This document shows positions 40,449 to 49,753 of a stretch of DNA of 64,000 bases, piece after piece. The position numbers were made by a program, and so were the translations under genes. The stretch is taken from contig JAPWKH010000014.1 in NCBI GenBank assembly GCA_028283605.1, positions 1-64,000 on the forward strand, given 5' to 3'. Every line of letters begins with the position of its first letter. Position 1 is the first letter of the stretch. The stretch is from Arachidicoccus sp. (GTDB taxonomy: Bacteria; Bacteroidota; Bacteroidia; Chitinophagales; Chitinophagaceae). Under the pieces are notes generated by a model, which saw only the letters and a program-made list of their open reading frames with translations, made no database searches and was not told the DNA's origin.

Positions 40449-41039
40449 ATGACACCTGAAAGATTGGTTGCGTTCAGCGACGGCGTTGTAGCCATCATCA
40501 TTACGATAATGGTATTGGAAATCAAAGTGCCCGCTTCGGAAGATGCCGATACTTTTGCATCTCTAAAGCCTTTAATTCCGACATTTCTTGCGTACTTGCT
40601 AAGTTTTATACATGTGGGTTTGTATTGGAACAATCATCATCATATATATAAGCTTGTGAAGCATGTGAATGGGAAAGCGTTGTGGGCGAATTTGTTCTTT
40701 CTATTTTCGCTTTCATTGATTCCTTTTACAACTGATTGGTTGGGCGAACATTATAAGAGTGAAGCGCCGGTGATTTTATACGGCATCAATTTATTATTAT
40801 GCGGAGCAGCATATCAGCTTATGGCGTCCATACTTAAAAAAATAAAAGGAAACGAATCGCTCGCCGGAAGCCTTGGTAAAGATATAAAAGGAAATGCATC
40901 TGTTATTCTTTATATTTTAGGAATAGCGGGTTCTGTTTTTTATCCTTATATCGGTATTATGGTTTACATAATTGTTGCCTGTATCTGGCTGGTACCCGAT
41001 AAAAGATTAGAAGTAAATATTATAGAAGTTGATGAATAA
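40449..41039 (+). CDS. TMEM175-family potassium channel
   Basis: A 196-residue membrane protein with six predicted helices. The first helix carries RLVAFSDGVVAIIITIMVLE, the FSDG signature of the TMEM175 (DUF1211) family. Bacterial members form tetrameric potassium channels whose filter is built from hydrophobic residues in helix 1, with no TVGYG motif. The gene lies divergent from oxyR and 38 bp before the CCG iron-sulfur gene. Confidence 0.88.
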   Translation: MTPERLVAFSDGVVAIIITIMVLEIKVPASEDADTFASLKPLIPTFLAYLLSFIHVGLYWNNHHHIYKLVKHVNGKALWANLFFLFSLSLIPFTTDWLGEHYKSEAPVILYGINLLLCGAAYQLMASILKKIKGNESLAGSLGKDIKGNASVILYILGIAGSVFYPYIGIMVYIIVACIWLVPDKRLEVNIIEVDE

Positions 41040-41077
41040 TTAGCGTAATTTTACGCACGTTTTAATTCATGTAAATA

Positions 41078-41860
41078 ATGAAAGTTCCTACTGTAGCGGA
41101 AATGGCAATGAACGGCGAAGTGCCCGAAATTTTATTTTGGATAGGTTGTGCGGGAAGTTTTGACACAAGGGCGCAAAAAATTACAAAAGCATTCGTAAGC
41201 ATTTTAAATAAAACCGGAATAAAATACGCTGTATTGGGAAATGAAGAAACTTGTACCGGTGATCCTGCAAGAAGAGCCGGCAACGAATTTCTTTTCCAGA
41301 TGTCTGCCTATGGTAATATACAATTGCTCAACAATTACAATATTAAAAAAATAGTAACGGCCTGCCCGCATTGTTTCAATATCCTTAAAAATGAATATCC
41401 GGCACTCGGTGGAAATTATGAAGTAATTCATCATACTACTTTATTGCAGCAACTTATCAACGATGGCAAAATTGTAATGAAAGAAGGTGGCGAATTCAAA
41501 GGGAAAAAAATTACGTATCACGACAGTTGCTATCTCGGCAGGGCCAACAATGTATATGAAGCGCCGCGTAAAGTATTGGAAGTGCTCGATGCGGAACTGG
41601 TGGAAATGAAACGCTGCCGCAGCAAAGGTTTGTGCTGCGGTGCAGGCGGTGGACAAATGTTTAAAGAGGAAGAAAAAGGAACAACCCGCGTGAATGTGGA
41701 AAGGGCAGAAGATGTGTTGGAAAGCAATGCGAAAATTGTCGCATCTGCTTGTCCCTTTTGCAATACAATGCTCAGCGATGGCATAAAAAACAAAGGTGCA
41801 GAAAACGAAATTCAGGTGTTGGATATTGCCGAGCTGGTTGCGGCTTCCCTACAAGACTAA
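41078..41860 (+). CDS. (Fe-S)-binding protein with two CCG domains
   Basis: A 260-residue protein of the heterodisulfide-reductase-B-like / LutA-like type. The two cysteine-rich CCG domains are in WIGCAGSFD, ETCTGDPARR and TACPHCFN (first), and DSCYLGR, GLCCGAGGG and ASACPFCN (second). Such domains hold an unusual iron-sulfur cluster and pass electrons to or from a quinone or disulfide partner. Related Bacteroidota loci often carry a larger ferredoxin-type partner upstream; here that gene is replaced by the TMEM175 channel, so the partner is elsewhere. Confidence 0.85.
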   Translation: MKVPTVAEMAMNGEVPEILFWIGCAGSFDTRAQKITKAFVSILNKTGIKYAVLGNEETCTGDPARRAGNEFLFQMSAYGNIQLLNNYNIKKIVTACPHCFNILKNEYPALGGNYEVIHHTTLLQQLINDGKIVMKEGGEFKGKKITYHDSCYLGRANNVYEAPRKVLEVLDAELVEMKRCRSKGLCCGAGGGQMFKEEEKGTTRVNVERAEDVLESNAKIVASACPFCNTMLSDGIKNKGAENEIQVLDIAELVAASLQD

Positions 41861-41878
41861 TTTTATATTTTGATACAA

Positions 41879-42388
41879 ATGGATACGGATTTTCAACAAC
41901 ATATACCTCAAAATTTTTCCGATAATTCCCGCGTATGGATTTATCAAAGCAATCGCTTATTCTCTTTGCGGGAAGCCTTGCAATTAGAAAAATTTTTTGA
42001 AGAATTTTTGTCACAGTGGAATACGCATGGCAAGCCGAATAAAGCCTATGCCAATTTATTTTTCGGGCAGTTCATCGTTATCATGGCGGATGAATCTTCA
42101 CAAAAAGTAAGTGGATGCAGCACGGATAGTTCCGTTCGGTTTGTAAAAGAAATAGAAAAACAATTTTCAGTAAATCTTTTCGACAGGCAAAGCCTGGCGT
42201 TTGTTATCAAAGATAAGGTTCAGCTATTGCCGATCAGCCAATTGAATTATGCCTTTGAAAATAATTTTATAAACGGCGATACTTTATATTTCAACAATCT
42301 TGCAGATACGAAAAAAGACTGGGTAGAAAATTGGATTATTCCTTTAAAAGAGAGTTGGCTGGCAAAAAGACTTCCACAAATTATCTAA
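41879..42388 (+). CDS. Conserved Bacteroidota protein, function unknown
   Basis: A 169-residue soluble protein starting at the ATG at 41879; an upstream TTG at 41870 is less likely. The sequence VWIYQSNRLFSLREALQLEK and VSGCSTDSSVRFVKEIEKQF is recognisable as a family often labelled 'ABC transporter ATPase' by automatic pipelines, but it contains no Walker A, Walker B or signature motif, so that label is wrong. It lies 18 bp after the CCG iron-sulfur gene, and serA follows 35 bp on. Confidence 0.8.
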   Translation: MDTDFQQHIPQNFSDNSRVWIYQSNRLFSLREALQLEKFFEEFLSQWNTHGKPNKAYANLFFGQFIVIMADESSQKVSGCSTDSSVRFVKEIEKQFSVNLFDRQSLAFVIKDKVQLLPISQLNYAFENNFINGDTLYFNNLADTKKDWVENWIIPLKESWLAKRLPQII

Positions 42389-42423
42389 TATATTTTTTCA
42401 AAATATCTCTCCATAAAATTTCA

Positions 42424-43656
42424 ATGAAAGAGCAAACGAGTTATCCTAAAGACAAAATAAAAATTCTTTTTCTGGAAAACATCAGCGACAAAGCTGTTCA
42501 ACGGTTCAAAGATGCAGGCTATAAAGATGTAACCAAACTTGCAGGCGCTTTGAACGAAGCCGATTTAATCAAAGCTATTAAAGATGTGCATTTGATAGGT
42601 ATTCGTTCCAAAACAAAAATTACTCCCAAAGTGTTGGAAGCGGCGCAAAAGCTGCAAGCCGTAGGATGTTTTTGCATCGGTACCAATCAGGTAGATTTAA
42701 ATGAAGCGAGAAAAAAAGGCATTACCGTTTTTAATGCGCCGTACAGCAATACGCGAAGCGTTGCGGAATTGGTAATAGGCGCTTCCATCATGCTTATCAG
42801 AAAAATGCTCGATAAAAACAAAGCCGCGCATGAAGGCATTTGGAAAAAAGATTCCAGCGGAAGTTATGAGTTGAGAGGAAAAACGTTGGGCATTATCGGT
42901 TATGGAAATATCGGCACGCAATTAAGCATTTTGGCGGAAGCATTGGGAATGAAAGTTTTGTTTTACGATGTGCAAACAAAATTGCCTTTGGGCAATGCTC
43001 AGGCTGCCAAAACATTGAAAGAGCTGGTGTCTCAGTCAGATATCGTTTCTCTGCATGTTCCGGAAAATGAAGAAACTAAAAATATAGTTGACGAAAAATT
43101 ATTAAAGCAATTCAAGAAAGGTTCCATACTCATAAATTATGCGCGCGGCCATTGTGTGGATATAAATGCATTGGCAAAATATTTGAAAAATGGTCATTTG
43201 GCGGGCGCGGCTATTGATGTATTTCCCGAAGAACCGGAAAAAACCGGTGATGCATTTATAACGCCCTTACAAGGATTGTCAAATGTTTTACTCTCGCCGC
43301 ACGTTGGCGGTTCTACCGAAGAAGCGCAAGCCAACATCGGAGAAGATGTAAGCAGGAAATTATTTGATTATCTGGAAAACGGCGTTACTGACGGATCACT
43401 TACGGTGCCGTCGCTGGCTTTGCGTCCGCACCCGAATGCACACAGAATCTTGCATATTCACAACAACAAGCCCGGCGTGCTTAGCGCTATAAATTCAGAA
43501 TTATCTAAGCACAATATCAATATCCTTGGTCAATATTTAAGTACGAACGATACAATTGGTTATGTAGTTTTGGATATTGATAAAATGCTTTCCGATAAAG
43601 CTTTTCAGCTTTTGAAGAATGTAAAAGAAACAATTAAAGTAAGAAAAGTGTATTAA
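42424..43656 (+). CDS. serA: D-3-phosphoglycerate dehydrogenase
   Basis: A 410-residue enzyme starting at the ATG at 42424, the same length as E. coli SerA. It oxidises 3-phosphoglycerate in the first step of serine synthesis. Seen are the substrate-binding IGIRSKTKIT, NAPYSNTRSVAELVIG, the NAD-binding GIIGYGNIGTQLS, INYARGHCVD and the catalytic histidine in LLSPHVGGSTEEAQ. A C-terminal ACT domain (about 335-410, HRILHIHNNKPGVLSAINSE) is the serine feedback site. The reading frame stays open upstream to 42331, but that part overlaps the previous gene. Confidence 0.95.
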   Translation: MKEQTSYPKDKIKILFLENISDKAVQRFKDAGYKDVTKLAGALNEADLIKAIKDVHLIGIRSKTKITPKVLEAAQKLQAVGCFCIGTNQVDLNEARKKGITVFNAPYSNTRSVAELVIGASIMLIRKMLDKNKAAHEGIWKKDSSGSYELRGKTLGIIGYGNIGTQLSILAEALGMKVLFYDVQTKLPLGNAQAAKTLKELVSQSDIVSLHVPENEETKNIVDEKLLKQFKKGSILINYARGHCVDINALAKYLKNGHLAGAAIDVFPEEPEKTGDAFITPLQGLSNVLLSPHVGGSTEEAQANIGEDVSRKLFDYLENGVTDGSLTVPSLALRPHPNAHRILHIHNNKPGVLSAINSELSKHNINILGQYLSTNDTIGYVVLDIDKMLSDKAFQLLKNVKETIKVRKVY

Positions 43657-43695
43657 TTCTTCAGATTATTATCGCATAATTTTTATTTTTGAAAT

Positions 43696-44148
43696 ATGCG
43701 AATCCTTATACAACGTGTAATACAAGCCTCTGTCTCCATTAACGGCTTTACAAAAAGCGATATTGGCAGAGGCTTACTTGTTTTTGCAGGAATAGAAGAC
43801 GGCGATGATGAAAGCGATATTGTATGGCTGAGCAATAAAATAATTAACCTTCGCATATTCGATGATGCAGAAGCTGTAATGAATCTTTCTGTAAAAGACA
43901 TTGAGGGAGACATATTGCTCATAAGCCAGTTCACCTTGCACGCAGCTACAAAAAAAGGCAATCGGCCATCTTATATTCGTGCGGCAAAGACTGACATTTC
44001 TTTTCCATTATATGAAAAATTGATAAAGCAATTAGAAGCCGGTTTGAATAAAAAGATTGCTACCGGAGAATTTGGCGCGGATATGAAAGTTGCATTAATA
44101 AATGACGGGCCTGTTACTATCTGGATGGATTCGAAGAATAAAGAATAA
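43696..44148 (+). CDS. dtd: D-aminoacyl-tRNA deacylase
   Basis: A 150-residue enzyme that removes D-amino acids wrongly attached to tRNA. The start MRILIQRVIQASVSING, the motif LLISQFTLHAATKKGNRPSY (catalytic threonine) and LINDGPVTIWMDS are intact; the cross-subunit GP dipeptide is present. A TATTTTTG element ends four bases before the ATG, so the transcript might be leaderless, although no TTG element backs it. The MazG-like gene follows by 23 bp. Confidence 0.95.
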   Translation: MRILIQRVIQASVSINGFTKSDIGRGLLVFAGIEDGDDESDIVWLSNKIINLRIFDDAEAVMNLSVKDIEGDILLISQFTLHAATKKGNRPSYIRAAKTDISFPLYEKLIKQLEAGLNKKIATGEFGADMKVALINDGPVTIWMDSKNKE

Positions 44149-44171
44149 TTTTAAATCATTAATTTACTTGT

Positions 44172-44498
44172 ATGACCATAGAAGAAGCGCAGCAAAAAGT
44201 AGATCATTGGATTAAGCAATATGGTGTAAGATATTTTAATGAACTTACCAATCTTGGAATACTGATGGAAGAAGTTGGAGAAATGGCGCGCATTATGGTA
44301 AGGACTTACGGAGAGCAATCATCAAAAGAAAGTGATCTTAAAAAAGATCTTTCGGATGAGATGGCTGATGTATTATGGGTTTTGATTTGTCTTGCTAATC
44401 AAACGGGAATCAATCTTACGGGAGCATTTGAAAAAAATATGAATAAGAAAACAAACCGAGATTCGGCACGCCATTTGAATAATGATAAACTTATTTGA
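44172..44498 (+). CDS. MazG-like nucleotide pyrophosphohydrolase
   Basis: A 108-residue all-alpha NTP pyrophosphatase. The metal-binding pattern LMEEVGEMARIM followed by DLSDEMADVLWVLICLAN (ExxE...ExxD type) identifies the MazG/iMazG group. It probably clears non-standard or excess nucleotides. It is in the forward gene row from serA to yihY, with dtd 23 bp before. The next gene, yihY, begins six bases after the stop. Confidence 0.88.
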   Translation: MTIEEAQQKVDHWIKQYGVRYFNELTNLGILMEEVGEMARIMVRTYGEQSSKESDLKKDLSDEMADVLWVLICLANQTGINLTGAFEKNMNKKTNRDSARHLNNDKLI

Positions 44499-44503
44499 CA
44501 AAT

Positions 44504-45418
44504 ATGTTGAAGCACCTGAAATATATTTGGAAATTGATAGTGCAAACCATCGATGATTTTATGACCCTTAATGCAATGCGCATGAGTGCTGCATTGGCTT
44601 ACTATACTATCTTCGGTATGGCTCCAATATTAATTATCGTAATCAGGTTGTCTTCTGTTTTTGCAAGTAAAAGACCGGCAGGATATATTTATAATCAGAT
44701 TAGTCAATTGGTAGGAGATGAGGCCGCTTTGCAGATACAATCGGTTATTCAAAATGTAGCGCACCAGGGCCAAGGAATGTTTATGCAGATTATTGGCGTA
44801 ATTGCATTGATAATATCAGCCACAGGAATATTTACTGAAATACAGGATTCGATCAATATTATCTGGCAGCTGCGGCCAAAACCAAAGAGCGGCTGGCTTA
44901 AACTTATTTTAAACAGATTGCTGAGTTTTTCCATTGTAATAGGACTTGGGTTTATATTACTGGTATCATTATTGGTAAATGCATTGCTTGCGGCGTTGAT
45001 GAACAGGCTGAATCATATATTGCCGGAAAGCACTGTTTTTCTTTCTTATATCATTAATATTATTATTACCTTCTTAACTACGGCATTCTTATTTGCGGCA
45101 ATTTTTAAAGTGCTGCCGGATGCAAAAATTAAATGGAGAGATGTTTTAACCGGGGCAATTACCACTTCAGTATTATTTATGCTGGGAAGATTTATTATTG
45201 GTTATTATTTACAAAAAACTACGACAATCAGCGCGTTTGGCGCCGCCGGTTCAGTTATTATTATACTGTTGTGGGTTTATTATTCCGCCATTATTCTTTA
45301 CTTTGGCGCAACGCTTACGAGAGCAAATGCCCAATTAAAAGGGCGGGAAATTTATCCGAATGAATATGCAGTCTGGATTGAAACAATAGAAAAAAAAGTA
45401 CAAGAAGTGCCTGAATAA
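44504..45418 (+). CDS. YihY/UPF0761-family membrane protein
   Basis: A 304-residue inner-membrane protein with six predicted helices, counted from the ATG at 44504. MRMSAALAYYTIFGMAPILI, SATGIFTEIQDSINIIW and GAAGSVIIILLWVYYSAIIL are the family's conserved segments. Family members were once proposed to be ribonuclease BN, which proved wrong; the real function is unknown. A hairpin after the stop ends the transcript. Confidence 0.88.
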   Translation: MLKHLKYIWKLIVQTIDDFMTLNAMRMSAALAYYTIFGMAPILIIVIRLSSVFASKRPAGYIYNQISQLVGDEAALQIQSVIQNVAHQGQGMFMQIIGVIALIISATGIFTEIQDSINIIWQLRPKPKSGWLKLILNRLLSFSIVIGLGFILLVSLLVNALLAALMNRLNHILPESTVFLSYIINIIITFLTTAFLFAAIFKVLPDAKIKWRDVLTGAITTSVLFMLGRFIIGYYLQKTTTISAFGAAGSVIIILLWVYYSAIILYFGATLTRANAQLKGREIYPNEYAVWIETIEKKVQEVPE

Positions 45419-45451
45419 ATAAAGCTTCCCATTCATGAGAGAAGCTTTATT
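45418..45451. terminator. Hairpin between convergent yihY and sigma factor genes
   Basis: AATAAAGCTTC (45418-45428) pairs perfectly with GAAGCTTTATT (45441-45451) around a 12-base loop. It serves as the shared terminator of the two convergent genes, though the T-tails are short. Confidence 0.55.
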
Positions 45452-45476
45452 CCGCATTGAATATTAAAAGCAAAAA

Positions 45477-46067
45477 TTATATAGCTATGCTGCTATCTTC
45501 CATCATTTTACGCAAATTCAATAAACCATAGCGCATTCTTCCCAAAGCAGTATTTATGCTGCAGTTTGTAAGGGTGGCAATTTCTTTAAAACTCAAATCT
45601 GCATAATGTCTTAGTATGATTACTTCACGTTGTGTGTACGGAAGTTTATCCAGCATTTCCACAACCATAGAATAAGTTTCTTTTCTGATAATATCCGTTT
45701 CGGCATTACTGTAATTATTGATGCCCATGGTATCAATAATATCCCGAATATCAGATTGGTCGCTCGCGATTAGTGGTGTACGTTTCATCTTCCTGAAATG
45801 GTCTACGCAAAGATTGTGTGCTATGCGCATGATCCATGGCAGCACTTTCCCTTCTTCATTGTATCGCCTGAAGCGTAAAGTGTCTATTACCCGAATGAAC
45901 GTGTCTTGAAAAATATCTTCCGCTAAACTTTTATTTTTAACTAAAAATAAAATGGAAGTATAAACCTTGTCTTTATAACGGCCTATCAGCGTTGATAATG
46001 CGGCAGTGTCTCCGTTTTGAAATCTAATAACCAGCTGCGTATCAGTTGTTTTTACAAAATTTTCCAT
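45477..46067 (-). CDS. ECF-type RNA polymerase sigma factor
   Basis: A 196-residue sigma-70 family factor starting at the ATG at 46067; the frame is open upstream to 46112. Region 2 (YKDKVYTSILFLVKNKSLAE, then DIFQDTFIRVIDTL and WIMRIAHNLCVDHFRKMKR) and region 4 (LPYTQREVIILRHYADLSFK, then EIATLTNCSINTALGRM) are complete. No anti-sigma gene is adjacent, so control is likely at transcription. It is one candidate for recognising the repeated leaders at 4091, 12021 and 19453, which is only a guess. Confidence 0.92.
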   Translation of the reverse strand: MENFVKTTDTQLVIRFQNGDTAALSTLIGRYKDKVYTSILFLVKNKSLAEDIFQDTFIRVIDTLRFRRYNEEGKVLPWIMRIAHNLCVDHFRKMKRTPLIASDQSDIRDIIDTMGINNYSNAETDIIRKETYSMVVEMLDKLPYTQREVIILRHYADLSFKEIATLTNCSINTALGRMRYGLLNLRKMMEDSSIAI

Positions 46068-46246
46068 GTCTAAGTTTTGTTGCTTTAATAAATTAAAATG
46101 GCATGTAGCCATTAAATAAATTAATAAAAATTTAGAGTAGAAAATTCTCTATACGCATTCTGTTTTAGCAAATATAGGGAGCAGTTTTTTATTAACAAAG
46201 TATTTAAATTATTTTTTATAAAACTTTTCTAAATAATTTTTTGGAA

Positions 46247-47650
46247 TCAACTTAAGATAAATGTCTGGTGCAAGTCGGGAATTTGTACATCTTTAAATCC
46301 TTTCTTTAAAAGTTTGCTTTGAAAATGTTGTTGTACTTCATATTCTCCATGTACAATAAATACTTGCTTTACGTTATTGGCATTCTGGCAGGCAAGAAAC
46401 TGGCTGAGATCGTTGTAATCTCCATGCGCGCTCATACTTCTGATAATTCCTATATCTGCAATTACTGCATATTCGTCTCCGAAAATTCTTACCTCTTTAT
46501 CGCCGCGCATCAATCGTCCGCCGATGGAATTTGGTTCGCAATAGCCTACAATTAAAATTGTGTTTTGTTTATTGCCGATGTTGTTTAAAATATGATGCTG
46601 TATGCGGCCGGCATCTGCCATGCCGCTGGCGGAAATGATAATCATAGGTCGATGGTCGTCATTCAACGCTTTACTTTCATCTACATTTTCAATAAACTTT
46701 AATCCCGGAAAATCAAACGGATCATTATCTGTTTCCAATAATTTTTTTAATCGCGGATTAAAGCCTTCCGGATGATGTTTTACAACCTGCGTAGCTTCAT
46801 AACTCAGCGGACTGTCTACAAACACAGGTATATCGGGTAATTGCCGTTCATTATACAAAAGATTTAAAAAATATAATATTTCTTGTGTGCGTCCCACACT
46901 AAAAGCGGGAATAATCAGCTTGCCTTTCTTTTCAATACAAGTATGTTTTACATATTCAAGCACTTGCTCCGGCGTATTGAAAACATCGTCGTGTAAACTG
47001 TCTCCGTAAGTACTTTCTATAATAATATAATCTGCCTGCGGAAAAGTTTCGGGAGATTTTAAAATAATATCGCGATATCGCCCCACATCTCCGCTAAAAG
47101 ATATTTGTTCTGTTTTGCCGTCTTCCGTTATGCGCACATGCACAGAAGCGCTTCCAATTATATGTCCCGCATCGGCGTACATTACTTCGATGTCATTATC
47201 GATTTTCGTCCATACATTATAGGGCACTTGCGTAAGCCTTGGTATAGCGTTTGCCACATCGTCCAGATTATACAGCGGATTGACAGGCGGAAGATGCTGC
47301 TTTGCTCTTTTTTTATTGATAAATTTTACATCATCCACTTGTATTTTCCCGGAATCTTCCAGTAAAATTTCCGTCAAATCTTTAGTGCCGGTTGTACAAT
47401 AAATTTTGCCGGTAAATCCTTCTTTAACTAGTTTAGGAATAAGGCCTGTGTGATCAATGTGAGCATGCGAAAGCAGCATGTGCGTTACTTCGGAAGCCGT
47501 GAAACCAAGCTCTTGATTAAGCATGTCAGTTTCTCTGCCAAGTCCTTGAAATAATCCGCAATCGAGTAATATTTGTTTCCCGTTTTTTAATTTAATCAAA
47601 TGTTTAGATCCTGTAACTGTGCGGGCTGCCCCATGAAAGGTAATGTTCAT
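46247..47650 (-). CDS. Beta-CASP metallo-beta-lactamase-fold ribonuclease
   Basis: A 467-residue protein starting at MNITFHGAARTVTGSKHLI (ATG at 47650). Zinc-binding motifs HAHIDHTG, GSASVHVR, SFSGDVGRY and the later RSMSAHGDY are present, and the beta-CASP cap domain lies in the middle (about 210-380, with PAFSVGRTQEILYFL). The C-terminal VFIVHGEYEVQQHF is the RNA-specificity segment. The family includes RNA endonucleases and exonucleases related to CPSF73 and RNase J. The substrate here is not known. Confidence 0.9.
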   Translation of the reverse strand: MNITFHGAARTVTGSKHLIKLKNGKQILLDCGLFQGLGRETDMLNQELGFTASEVTHMLLSHAHIDHTGLIPKLVKEGFTGKIYCTTGTKDLTEILLEDSGKIQVDDVKFINKKRAKQHLPPVNPLYNLDDVANAIPRLTQVPYNVWTKIDNDIEVMYADAGHIIGSASVHVRITEDGKTEQISFSGDVGRYRDIILKSPETFPQADYIIIESTYGDSLHDDVFNTPEQVLEYVKHTCIEKKGKLIIPAFSVGRTQEILYFLNLLYNERQLPDIPVFVDSPLSYEATQVVKHHPEGFNPRLKKLLETDNDPFDFPGLKFIENVDESKALNDDHRPMIIISASGMADAGRIQHHILNNIGNKQNTILIVGYCEPNSIGGRLMRGDKEVRIFGDEYAVIADIGIIRSMSAHGDYNDLSQFLACQNANNVKQVFIVHGEYEVQQHFQSKLLKKGFKDVQIPDLHQTFILS

Positions 47651-47784
47651 AAAGTTGGTTTGCAATAAAAAGAATATTTGTAAAACTACTGTTCAATTAT
47701 AAAATACAACTCAAAATTTTAATTATGTATGTGTTATTTTCAATGCAGGATAGGTATTAAGATGATTTCCTGTTTTTGTGTGGT

Positions 47785-48555
47785 TTAATATCTCAAATGC
47801 CTTACGGTAAGTCCGTTATTAATAAGTTGTTTCAATGAATCGATTCCGATTTTTAAATGATTATCTACGTAGGATGAAGTTACTTTCGTATCGCTTGCTT
47901 CTGTCTTCACGCCTTCCGGAATCATGGGCTGGTCGCTTACCAGCAGCAATGCACCGGTAGGAATATGATTGTAAAATCCTACGGTAAAAATGGTAGCGGT
48001 TTCCATATCAACTGCGTATGCGCGAATCTTCACAAGATATTCTTTAAAAGCATCATCATGTTCCCACACGCGCCTGTTGGTAGTATATACAGTTCCGGTC
48101 CAGTAATCTACTTTATAATCCCGTATTGTTGTTGAAATAGCTTTTTGTAAAGCGAAAGCCGGCAAAGCCGGCACTTCCGCAGGGAAGTAATCATTCGATG
48201 TTCCTTCTCCGCGAATAGCGGCTATCGGTAAAATTAAGTCGCCGAGTTTATTACGTTTTTTTAATCCTCCGCATTTTCCTAAAAATAACACAGCTTTGGG
48301 TTCTATTGCGGACAGTAAATCCATAACCGTTGCAGCGCCGGGGCTTCCCATGCCAAAATTAATTATTGTAATATCGTTGGCAGTAGCACATTGAAAAGGC
48401 CGGTCGATACCTACAACTTTTGTATCGTTCCATTCAGCAAACTTGTACACATAATTAGAAAAATTAGTAAGTAAAATATATTTTCCAAAATTTTTAAGTT
48501 TTTCGCCGGTATATCTCGGGAGCCAGTTATCAACAATCTCTTTTTTTGTTTTCAT
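47785..48555 (-). CDS. amn: AMP nucleosidase
   Basis: A 256-residue nucleoside phosphorylase-fold enzyme. INFGMGSPGAATVMDLLSAI, LFLGKCGGLKKRNKLGDLIL and AVDMETATIFTVGFYN are the typical phosphate/ribose-binding segments, and LLLVSDQPMIPEG ends the core. It matches the short Bacteroidota form called AMP nucleosidase, which splits AMP to adenine and ribose-5-phosphate; the E. coli Amn (484 residues) has an extra N-terminal domain that is absent. Substrate choice is from family resemblance. Confidence 0.85.
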   Translation of the reverse strand: MKTKKEIVDNWLPRYTGEKLKNFGKYILLTNFSNYVYKFAEWNDTKVVGIDRPFQCATANDITIINFGMGSPGAATVMDLLSAIEPKAVLFLGKCGGLKKRNKLGDLILPIAAIRGEGTSNDYFPAEVPALPAFALQKAISTTIRDYKVDYWTGTVYTTNRRVWEHDDAFKEYLVKIRAYAVDMETATIFTVGFYNHIPTGALLLVSDQPMIPEGVKTEASDTKVTSSYVDNHLKIGIDSLKQLINNGLTVRHLRY

Positions 48556-48760
48556 ATGTGTTTTTATCTGCTAATTTAATTTAAATTTTTTGCTTTGAAA
48601 AAGCAAGAGCTTTTCTTTTGAAAAATATTTAAAATTAATTCATTTATTATATGTCTAAATAACAAAACCGGGTACGATTTTGGAAATGCAAAAGGTATGA
48701 GAACATTTGTTTTATTGAATAATTAAACATGGGAAATAATTTATCTTTATAAATAATTGC

Positions 48761-49753
48761 ATGATTACATTTACTGACAAAGGAATTTACTGCAAGCAAG
48801 GTAATTTCTATATCGACCCTTGGAAACCTGTAGAAAAAGCGCTTATTACACATGCGCACAGCGATCATGCGCGTTATGGAAGCAAGCAATATTTGTGTCA
48901 TAAATTTACTGTTCCCGTTTTGCGATTGCGATTAGGAGAGATAGATGTGCAAGCAATTGAATACGGAGAAAAGCTATACATTAATAATGTGCAGGTAAGT
49001 TTTCATCCCGCAGGCCACATTATAGGATCGGCGCAGATACGACTGGAATATAAAGGAGAGGTTTGGGTAATATCCGGCGATTATAAATTATCAAACGATC
49101 TTTTGAGCACGCCTTATGAATGTATAAAGTGCCATCATTTTATTACGGAGTCAACTTTCGGGTTGCCGATTTATCAATTTCAAAATCCTCAGTTTATTTA
49201 TAACGACATCAATCATTGGTGGCGCACAAATGCATCTGAAGGCTATAATACGATTGTGCTTGGATATGCGTTGGGAAAGTCGCAGACAATATTGCATTCG
49301 TTGGATAAAAGCGTCGGTAATATTTATTTGCATGGTGCAGTTGCCAATATAAATGATTCTTTGGGTAGGGTAGGATTTCATTTTCCCGGAAAGCGCGTAA
49401 GCGAAGAAAATAATAAATTGAAAATCGAGAGAGCATTCATTTCTGCGCCACCTTCTGCATTAAATACAACCTGGCTTAAAAAATTTCAACCTTATCGTAT
49501 TGCAATGTGCAGCGGCTGGATGGCGCTTCGTGGCGCAAGGCGAAGATATGGTGTTGACAAAGGATTTGTTTTATCGGATCATTGCGATTGGCAACAATTA
49601 AATGATGCAGTGGCAGGTACCGGTGCAGAAGATATTTATGTAACGCATGGTTACGAAACTCCTTTTGTAAAATGGCTGAAAGAAAAATTTGGGCTACGCG
49701 CGCACGAGGTAAAAACATTTTATTCCAATGAAGAAAGTGGAGAGGATTTGTAA
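48761..49753 (+). CDS. Ligase-associated DNA damage response exonuclease
   Basis: A 330-residue metallo-beta-lactamase-fold nuclease of the SNM1-like group. The zinc motif ALITHAHSDHARYGS, the FHPAGHIIGSAQIRLE and VISGDYKLS segments and VLSDHCDWQQL and YVTHGYE are intact. It is the first gene of the four-gene ligase-associated operon. Its stop codon overlaps the ligase start by one base. The cassette is thought to process and rejoin broken DNA; direct biochemistry exists for few members. Confidence 0.93.
   Translation: MITFTDKGIYCKQGNFYIDPWKPVEKALITHAHSDHARYGSKQYLCHKFTVPVLRLRLGEIDVQAIEYGEKLYINNVQVSFHPAGHIIGSAQIRLEYKGEVWVISGDYKLSNDLLSTPYECIKCHHFITESTFGLPIYQFQNPQFIYNDINHWWRTNASEGYNTIVLGYALGKSQTILHSLDKSVGNIYLHGAVANINDSLGRVGFHFPGKRVSEENNKLKIERAFISAPPSALNTTWLKKFQPYRIAMCSGWMALRGARRRYGVDKGFVLSDHCDWQQLNDAVAGTGAEDIYVTHGYETPFVKWLKEKFGLRAHEVKTFYSNEESGEDL

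Noticed and set aside
41879-42388. Annotation of this gene as an ABC transporter ATPase
   Set aside because: No Walker A, Walker B or signature motif is present; the label seems to be a propagated error.
42331-42423. N-terminal extension of SerA
   Set aside because: The extra 31 codons overlap the previous gene in another frame, and the ATG at 42424 gives the usual length of 410 residues.
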